A DNA stretch of 11,258 nucleotides from Paraktedonobacter sp035294465. GTDB taxonomy: Bacteria > Chloroflexota > Ktedonobacteria > Ktedonobacterales > Ktedonobacteraceae. The stretch is from assembly GCA_035294465.1 (NCBI GenBank), contig DATGKW010000154.1, forward strand, positions 1 through 11,258, given 5' to 3'. The notes beneath the pieces are model-generated. The model did no database searches. It saw nothing but the letters and a program-made list of their open reading frames with translations, and had not been told where the DNA came from. Every line of letters starts with the position of its first letter. Position 1 is the first letter of the stretch. Shown one piece after another: positions 6,315 to 11,258 of this stretch. Made by a program: the position numbers and the translations under genes.

Positions 6315-7937
6315 ATGGATGAAAGCGCAAGGGAACTCAACCATTTTACCGGACAGGCTCTGGCAGCGATCTCAGCGGCACAGCGGGAAGCACAGAGACT
6401 TGGAAGCTCCTCGATTGATCCCGAACACCTTCTGCTCGGATTGGTTTCGAATGCCGAGAGCGACGCTGTCAGAGTATTGCAAGCCCTGGGTGCCGGGCCA
6501 GAGAGGGTGCGCGAAGCTGTGCAAAAGATAATGCCGCCGGGCGCTCAGGCCGGGGGAGAGTTACAGCTGTCGCAACGGGCAAAGCAGGTAATCGAGTTTG
6601 CTGTTGCTGAGGCCAAAGAGTTGCATCGGCAGGCTGTTGGAGCCGAGCATCTCTTGCTTGGAATATTGCACGAAGAAAACGGATGGGCGCGAGATGCTCT
6701 CATCACCCTGGGGATTTCTCTAATAGCAGCGCGGATGGAAGTCGCTCGCATCTATCAGCAGCCTGCTGTGCAGCTTGATCCTGTCCGGCAGCAGCAGGCT
6801 GTCGCTTTGGCCAGAGATGTACAGCGCGCGCGACGGGTCCTTCAGCTTGTCGTGATTGTGCTGGTCGCGCTGATGGTTTTTCTGGTGTTCGAATTCTCCC
6901 CATTGTTTTCACTCATCAATACACTCTCGGCCGCACTGGCGCAGGTGCCTGTGCTGAACTGGCAGCCGGTTGCCGGTTGGTCGCCCCTGCTGATTCTGCT
7001 CTACTTTGTGATGACGGTTACCTTGCTGTTGGCCATCGTGCTGCCATTTTCCTGGTATCTCTCTTTCGTTCTTCCACGCCGCTACAATATGCGCAAGAGA
7101 AACATACGAGACTGGGTAGGACTGGTTGCCAGGGGGCTCGCCGTCTTTTTTGGTCAGATCTGGGTGATCGTTGAGCTGATGTTTCTCTTCGCTGCCTTGC
7201 AACCCCAGACGTGGTGGATCTGGACCGCGCTGGTGCAGTTTTTCATTACTGTCCTGGCTGCTCGCCTTATTGGTTCACTGCGTTTTCTGCCGTATCTAAA
7301 CGAGCTGGAACCTCTGCGCTCAGAAGAGGTGCGTGCCAGATTCCAGATGCTCAGCCAGCGCCTGCAACTTCCCCCCATTCGCATCCTGCAGATGAACGTG
7401 AGTCACCGAACCGCTTCGGTGAATGCCTTTTTTGCTGGCTGGGGTGGGGGACGCCGGGTGATCCTCACCGATACTATGATCGAGAATTTCACGCCCGATG
7501 AGATCGAGGTTATTCTGGCCCACGAACTGGCGCATTTCGTCCGGCACGATATCTGGACGCGCCTGGTTATGGGTGGGCTGACCTTTCTTGGCCTTTTCTA
7601 CCTGTTCTATACCTATCTCGGCTTTCTGTCGGCGGGAGAAGATTTTACGCTTATGTTGGTCATTCGGACAGTTCTTCCCATAGTGGTCTTTATTCTTCTG
7701 CTCTCTTTTTTGTTGCTCAGTGTGCGCTACCGCCGCTATCAGGAGTATCAGGCCGATGAATTTGCCTTGCAAACAACCGGCAAAGTGCAGGCATTCAAAG
7801 ATGCGATGACCAGGCTCACAAACATAAATATGGTGGTCGCGACCTCGACTCGACGCGCCAAGCATCCTGGGAGCCACCCGACGCTTCTCAAACGTTTGCA
7901 ACATGCCGACGAATTCGCGGCTCGCCAGGGCTTGTAA
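6315..7937 (+). CDS. Clp_N double-repeat fused to M48 (Ste24-like) membrane zinc protease
   Basis: This 540-residue protein is a fusion. Residues about 5-75 and 85-150 are two Clp_N repeats, as in the ClpA/ClpC N domain (FTGQALAAISAAQREAQRLG..IDPEHLLLGLV, then AEAKELHRQAVGAEHLLLGIL). From about 176 on come membrane segments (about 176-195, 224-252, 268-296, 300-322, 415-440 and 447-470) and an M48 catalytic core. The zinc motif HELAH is at 403-407, preceded by FTPDEIEVIL as in Ste24. The third ligand is Glu477 in QEYQADEFA, and SHPT (520-523) matches the usual SHP near the end. The Clp_N part precedes the first membrane segment and probably lies in the cytoplasm, where it could bind substrates or adaptors for the protease (inference). 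No AAA+ domain is present. The ATG at 6315 has AAGGA 6 nt upstream. Confidence 0.9.
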   Translation: MDESARELNHFTGQALAAISAAQREAQRLGSSSIDPEHLLLGLVSNAESDAVRVLQALGAGPERVREAVQKIMPPGAQAGGELQLSQRAKQVIEFAVAEAKELHRQAVGAEHLLLGILHEENGWARDALITLGISLIAARMEVARIYQQPAVQLDPVRQQQAVALARDVQRARRVLQLVVIVLVALMVFLVFEFSPLFSLINTLSAALAQVPVLNWQPVAGWSPLLILLYFVMTVTLLLAIVLPFSWYLSFVLPRRYNMRKRNIRDWVGLVARGLAVFFGQIWVIVELMFLFAALQPQTWWIWTALVQFFITVLAARLIGSLRFLPYLNELEPLRSEEVRARFQMLSQRLQLPPIRILQMNVSHRTASVNAFFAGWGGGRRVILTDTMIENFTPDEIEVILAHELAHFVRHDIWTRLVMGGLTFLGLFYLFYTYLGFLSAGEDFTLMLVIRTVLPIVVFILLLSFLLLSVRYRRYQEYQADEFALQTTGKVQAFKDAMTRLTNINMVVATSTRRAKHPGSHPTLLKRLQHADEFAARQGL

Positions 7938-8012
7938 TAGCGCATCATGCGGTGAGCGTGGTACGATGAGGGCATAGATCGTTGACGACGAAAAGCGGAG
8001 AAAGAAGAAGCT

Positions 8013-8906
8013 ATGTTCACATCGCTTGACCATATTATCATTGGTGTGCGCAACCTCGACGCGGCTGCCGCGCTGTTTGGAGAGAAGCTGGGCCTGGTTC
8101 CTAGCGGAGGGGGTATTCATCCGGTTGGCGGTACGGCTAATCGCATTGTCGTCATTGGCGATACCTATCTGGAACTGATCACCATCTACAAGCCGGATGA
8201 AGCTCAGGAGAGCCTGCGCCAGCGCCTGGAGAAAGGTGAAGGGTATCTCAATTTTGTGCTCTCTTCCAGCGATATCGAGGCCGATAGCCAGGCCCTGCGG
8301 CAGCGCGGCATGAAGCTTATCGGGCCAACGCCGGGCAGCCTGCAAGCAGCAGATGGTCGTTCGCGTTCGTGGACCCGCGTCGATATCGAGCGTCCTGACC
8401 TTACTCAGCGCTATCCCTTTCTCATTCAACACGATAGCTCAGGTGAAGAGCGGCGGCGGCGCCTGGCGGGCTGGTCTACACCGCCGGGGCATCCGTTGGG
8501 GGCTATAAAAGTACACAGTGTCACGCTCGCGGTCGAGGATCTTGCTGAAGCCGGCCGGCGCTACGCTCATATTTACGGCCTTCAGCCCTCGGCCCCATTC
8601 TCAGCCGCCTCGCAGGGTCTGGGCGCGCAGGTCGTCTCCTTCTCGCTGGGCCAGAGCGGCCAGGCTTTTGAACTGGCGACCCCGTCTCTGGAAGAGAAAG
8701 GACCGAGCGCGTTGCGCGATCATCTTGAGCGCTTTGGCGAGAGTCTTTACCGCATGACATTACAGGTAAGCGATCTTGCCCGATCTCGCCGCTATCTTGA
8801 TGAGCGCGGCGTGCCATATGTGGAGATAAGCAGCGCACAACCGTTGCTCTGGATTGACGCCAGCTCTAGCTGCGGAGCACCTATTGTCTTGCAGGAACGA
8901 GACTAA
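8013..8906 (+). CDS. VOC superfamily (glyoxalase-like) protein, two modules
   Basis: This 297-residue protein has two beta-alpha-beta-beta-beta modules. The first opens LDHIIIGVRNLDAAAALF and has the typical Glyoxalase_3-like run HPVGGTANR (36-44) and GDTYLELI (49-56), giving candidate metal ligands His7 and Glu54. The second opens VHSVTLAVEDLAEAGRRY (His168) and continues to QAFELATP (Glu220). VOC proteins bind a metal and act as isomerases, dioxygenases or resistance proteins; the reaction here cannot be named. The start at 8013 has a purine-rich GAAGAAG just upstream. It follows the M48 gene by 75 bp with no terminator seen, so co-transcription is possible. Its stop overlaps the stop of the opposing HD gene by 4 nt. 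Confidence 0.88.
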   Translation: MFTSLDHIIIGVRNLDAAAALFGEKLGLVPSGGGIHPVGGTANRIVVIGDTYLELITIYKPDEAQESLRQRLEKGEGYLNFVLSSSDIEADSQALRQRGMKLIGPTPGSLQAADGRSRSWTRVDIERPDLTQRYPFLIQHDSSGEERRRRLAGWSTPPGHPLGAIKVHSVTLAVEDLAEAGRRYAHIYGLQPSAPFSAASQGLGAQVVSFSLGQSGQAFELATPSLEEKGPSALRDHLERFGESLYRMTLQVSDLARSRRYLDERGVPYVEISSAQPLLWIDASSSCGAPIVLQERD

Positions 8907-9544
8907 TTTTCCTGAACAACCAGCCGCAACTGGCGTTTGAAGATCTTCTCAAAAAGGTCAGCTTTCTCGTAGGCGTGTTCCATCTCCAGGTCCAGGTCAG
9001 CAAGGGGGCGCAATTGCACAAGGATAGTCCAGGTGTGTTCGTCGCAAAGCTCTTCCTGAGCGGAGAGGTGCAGCACACGGCTATCGTGGCTGAAATCCAG
9101 CGCGTCGGCTATTCTCAGCAGCGCAGCCAGCAGCGAGACGCGTCGGCGCGCGGCCTTGCCCAGAGCCGCAAATTCCTCATGAGACATGCTGGGCAAGGCA
9201 CGGCGATGATAGCGTGCAATGCAGGCGATCTCGAGTCGTTCCTGTTCGGTGAAGCCTGGCAGGGGTGTCTCTTTAATCAGGCGGTAGCTGTGTTTGTGAT
9301 GACGACGCATCTCTACCAGCACGCCGGTATTATGTAAGAACGAGGCGCGCGCGAGCAGTAGCCTGGCTCGCTCGTCCAGTTGGTGGAGAGCCTGAGTGGC
9401 GCTAAATAGTTCGCTCGCCAACCGCTCCACCTGGCGTGCATGCGGCCAGTCTTCTACCCGTAACCCTCCGCTTAAATAAAGTTCTTCCGGCGTAGGTTCA
9501 GGGCTTTGTTGCCAGCTCAATTCCTCGACAGAAAACGACGTCAT
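8903..9544 (-). CDS. stand-alone HD-like domain of the Ppx/GppA C terminus
   Basis: This protein of about 213 residues matches the third (HD-fold) domain of exopolyphosphatase, a domain normally at the C-terminal half of Ppx. Signature parts are FLHNTG (70-75), HHKHSYRLI (82-90), LPGFTEQERLEIA, ARYHRRALP (110-118) and LLRIADALDFSH (142-153). The metal-type HD pair reads HN at 71-72; E. coli Ppx likewise lacks the Asp there, so a structural or polyphosphate-binding role is likelier than catalysis (inference). The start at 9544 is favoured by a purine stretch GAGAGAAAAG upstream; 9580 is the alternative, without a visible ribosome site. It is the third gene of the leftward polyphosphate operon. 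Confidence 0.8.
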   Translation of the reverse strand: MTSFSVEELSWQQSPEPTPEELYLSGGLRVEDWPHARQVERLASELFSATQALHQLDERARLLLARASFLHNTGVLVEMRRHHKHSYRLIKETPLPGFTEQERLEIACIARYHRRALPSMSHEEFAALGKAARRRVSLLAALLRIADALDFSHDSRVLHLSAQEELCDEHTWTILVQLRPLADLDLEMEHAYEKADLFEKIFKRQLRLVVQEN

Positions 9545-9630
9545 TGCTTTTCTCTCTTTGCCTGTGCCTGCTCTCTCCATGCCGGATGAGAACCACTTGC
9601 TCCGAAAGTAACTATATGTACAAATTAGCT

Positions 9631-10206
9631 CTATTTAGATTCAAGCATAGCCAGAAGCCTTTCGCGGAAATTCCGTTGTTCAAGCTTTTTCCAGTGCCGG
9701 TGGAAGGATGTATACGCCTGCTCGCGGCGCTGTTCCTGCCGGTGCAAGAAGCTTTGCAAGCCGGCTTGCTCCTTTTCAGAGAGTACAGCGACGTGGGTGG
9801 TGTTCAGGAAGCTCTTCACCATATCCGGGGGGAGGAGTGCCTTCTTTTTGCCAGATGATGAGCTATCCTGACCTGTGATTTCCCCTTGTTCCTGGTGGAG
9901 AAGCAGGCGTAAGAGGGCCAGCATGACCTCGCTGTCGTGTAGCGCTCCTAACTCGTCCTGCAATCTGCCCAGTTCTTCCGCGAAGTCTTTACTCGCCTCC
10001 GGCAGGTATTCCTCGAACACTTCCAGAGTATAGCGCACGCGTTTGACAGCGATCCGCAGGTCATGCAGTTCCTGAATGCAGGTGGGATCTGCGACATAGC
10101 GAGCGTAAACGTACATATCCGCCAGGCGTTCTCGCAGGATGATCCGCGCGTTTCGCCCGGTGGGTGCCCGCAGGTCCAGCTCGCTGATCGGTCGTGCTCT
10201 GGCCAT
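9631..10206 (-). CDS. CHAD domain, C-terminal half
   Basis: This 191-residue helical protein contains the signature of the second half of CHAD: LHDLRIAVKRVRYTLEVF (47-64), with His48, Arg51, Lys55, Arg56 and Arg58, then LQDELGALHDSEVMLALL (82-99). CHAD binds polyphosphate through such basic residues and normally has two related four-helix halves in one chain; the other half is in the neighbouring Ppx gene. The rest (100-191) is a charged, probably helical tail with a serine/lysine-rich linker (114-122). It starts at an ATG that shares one base with the stop of the upstream gene (TAATG), so translation is probably coupled. The gap to the HD gene downstream is 86 bp (50 bp if that gene starts at 9580). 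It could be a free partner of the Ppx protein. Confidence 0.85.
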   Translation of the reverse strand: MARARPISELDLRAPTGRNARIILRERLADMYVYARYVADPTCIQELHDLRIAVKRVRYTLEVFEEYLPEASKDFAEELGRLQDELGALHDSEVMLALLRLLLHQEQGEITGQDSSSSGKKKALLPPDMVKSFLNTTHVAVLSEKEQAGLQSFLHRQEQRREQAYTSFHRHWKKLEQRNFRERLLAMLESK

Positions 10207-11258
10207 TAACGGTCCATCCTTTCGCGCAGGCTCGCTTTCAACTGGCGCTCCAGCTTCTCGCCGTCCAGGTTGCGCAGGAAAACGGTCAATTCCTCTTGCT
10301 TTTCCTGACGGTAACTCTTCAAATACTCCACCAACCGGTGAATTCCCTCCTGCTCTTCCTCGGTCAGGCTGTCCAGTTGCTCGAAAAGGTAGTGAAGCAT
10401 GACATCCGTATCGCGTACTTCTCCCAGAGCATCGGCTGTTCGCTTGACCTTGCGATACACTTTGGCGAACAAACGTGGATCGCAGCAGGGTTGATAGGCG
10501 TCCAGCGCAGCGCGCAGGCGGCGCGAAGCGACGCGCATTTTGTGGATAGCCTCAATATCGCCGTGCTTCAATACCTCGTCGGACCAGGTCAGCATGGTAT
10601 AGAGCCGATCAAGTAGCACCTTGTGCGCGGTCTGCGCGTAGCTCTCCTCTGGTTGCTCCTCCTGACTCACCTTTTCCAGCCAGGACTCGCCGTAGCGTGC
10701 GTAGGCCAGCAGAACACCCTCGCGGATGCCGTGCGGGCTGACCATGATCTCCTGCACCTGGAGCCGCTTTATTACCTGCTGAATAATCAAGGCGCCGGCC
10801 GGCAAAATTCTGGCTCGTGCCTGCGGCTGTCCGTAGAGATCGGCAATGTCCTCGGCGCTCAACGCGCTCAGGAGGTTTTGGCAGCGTGCCAGATCCTCCT
10901 GCGAAAGTTGCTTGTTCTCCATTGGGCGGTGGAACGCTCTCTGGACCAGGTAGAGCAGCGAATTTGCGCTGCCTCCGGTAACGATGAGAGCTTGCGCGCT
11001 GTGTGGAATGCGCGTCCGGCGGAAGTAGGTTTGCAGAAAGATCTCGGCAGTCTCTCTCTCATCCGAAGTAGGAGGATTGCCGGAGAGGTAGTGATCGTGC
11101 AGCCAGCCTGAGCCAATCGGGACGGAGGTACGCCAGACGATCTGCATCTGTCGAGCGAAAACCAGTTCCAGGCTGCCGCCGCCCAGATCCATTACCCACA
11201 GGTGCTCATGCGCGCTGGCCTCGTAGGTCGCGCCGAAAAAGGTCAGAGCCGCTTCGGC
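10206..11258 (-). CDS. Ppx/GppA phosphatase domain fused to CHAD N-terminal half (partial, 5' end outside window)
   Basis: The visible 350 residues start inside the Ppx fold, so roughly 100-130 residues are missing; the frame is open to the window edge. EAALTFFGA (2-10) and DLGGGSLEL (24-32) are the phosphate-binding motifs of the actin-like Ppx/GppA phosphatases; the usual GGGSTE is GGGSLE. VTGGSANSLLYL (93-104) and PHGIREGVLLA (about 175-185) are the later Ppx motifs. Where the HD domain usually follows, there is instead the first half of a CHAD domain: HKMRVASRRLRAAL (239-252) and LGEVRDTDVML (278-288). Ppx cleaves polyphosphate or pppGpp and CHAD binds polyphosphate, so a polyphosphate-targeted phosphatase is the likely role. 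It stops with TAA, sharing one base with the ATG of the CHAD C-half gene. Confidence 0.88.
   Translation of the reverse strand, partial: AEAALTFFGATYEASAHEHLWVMDLGGGSLELVFARQMQIVWRTSVPIGSGWLHDHYLSGNPPTSDERETAEIFLQTYFRRTRIPHSAQALIVTGGSANSLLYLVQRAFHRPMENKQLSQEDLARCQNLLSALSAEDIADLYGQPQARARILPAGALIIQQVIKRLQVQEIMVSPHGIREGVLLAYARYGESWLEKVSQEEQPEESYAQTAHKVLLDRLYTMLTWSDEVLKHGDIEAIHKMRVASRRLRAALDAYQPCCDPRLFAKVYRKVKRTADALGEVRDTDVMLHYLFEQLDSLTEEEQEGIHRLVEYLKSYRQEKQEELTVFLRNLDGEKLERQLKASLRERMDR

Noticed and set aside
7941..7951. CGCAT-C-ATGCG palindrome after the M48 gene as a terminator
   Set aside because: The loop is a single base and there is no T run after it, so it does not fit an intrinsic terminator.
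7320..8432. 370-codon open frame on the - strand
   Set aside because: It lies antisense across the end of the M48 gene and half of the VOC gene, both of which have clear family motifs. Its translation shows no recognisable motif, and no Shine-Dalgarno site was found.
1..11258. CRISPR arrays, tRNA genes, insertion sequences
   Set aside because: I saw no regularly spaced direct repeats, no tRNA cloverleaf signatures such as GGTTCGAATC blocks, and no transposase motifs with flanking inverted repeats.

Overview
The window begins with the 3' end of a 23S rRNA gene. It then holds a six-gene leftward operon that looks catabolic, two rightward genes (a Clp_N/M48 fusion and a VOC protein), and a leftward polyphosphate-type operon that runs off the right edge. 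Bacterial Shine-Dalgarno sites, short intergenic gaps and a rRNA end with Gram-positive-like helices point to a bacterium of the Terrabacteria type. The mix of CHAD, Ppx, Clp_N and BKACE genes would suit a soil Chloroflexota such as a ktedonobacterium, but that is an impression and no sequence here proves it.

Layout. Positions 1-117 (+) are the end of 23S rRNA; no 5S gene follows. A perfect 24-bp stem with a T run on both strands (292-346) can end transcription from both sides. From 6112 down to 502 (-) lies one operon with a clear sigma-70-type promoter (TTGACA, 17 bp, TATGCT). In order of transcription it carries an M24 aminopeptidase-fold hydrolase, a Gfo/Idh/MocA oxidoreductase, a small SCP2 lipid-binding protein, an MFS transporter, a BKACE (beta-keto acid cleavage) enzyme and an SDR dehydrogenase. 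Gaps are 16 to 62 bp and the last two genes overlap by 8 bp. This reads as uptake, hydrolysis, oxidation and CoA-dependent cleavage of one unknown, perhaps hydrophobic, compound.

From 6245 (+) a TATAAT box precedes a membrane zinc protease of the Ste24/M48 type with two ClpA/ClpC N-domain repeats at its N terminus, a domain mix that is not the textbook one for either family. A two-module VOC (glyoxalase-like) protein follows. It meets the next operon tail to tail with a 4-nt overlap.

The right end (11258 to 8903, -) encodes a Ppx/GppA-type polyphosphate phosphatase whose expected C-terminal HD domain is replaced by the first half of a CHAD polyphosphate-binding domain. The second half of CHAD is in the next gene (TAATG overlap), and the missing Ppx HD domain is a separate third gene. 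The three products together hold most of the parts of an exopolyphosphatase plus CHAD module, split at domain and half-domain boundaries. This split module, the Clp_N-M48 fusion and the catabolic operon are the most interesting parts of the window.
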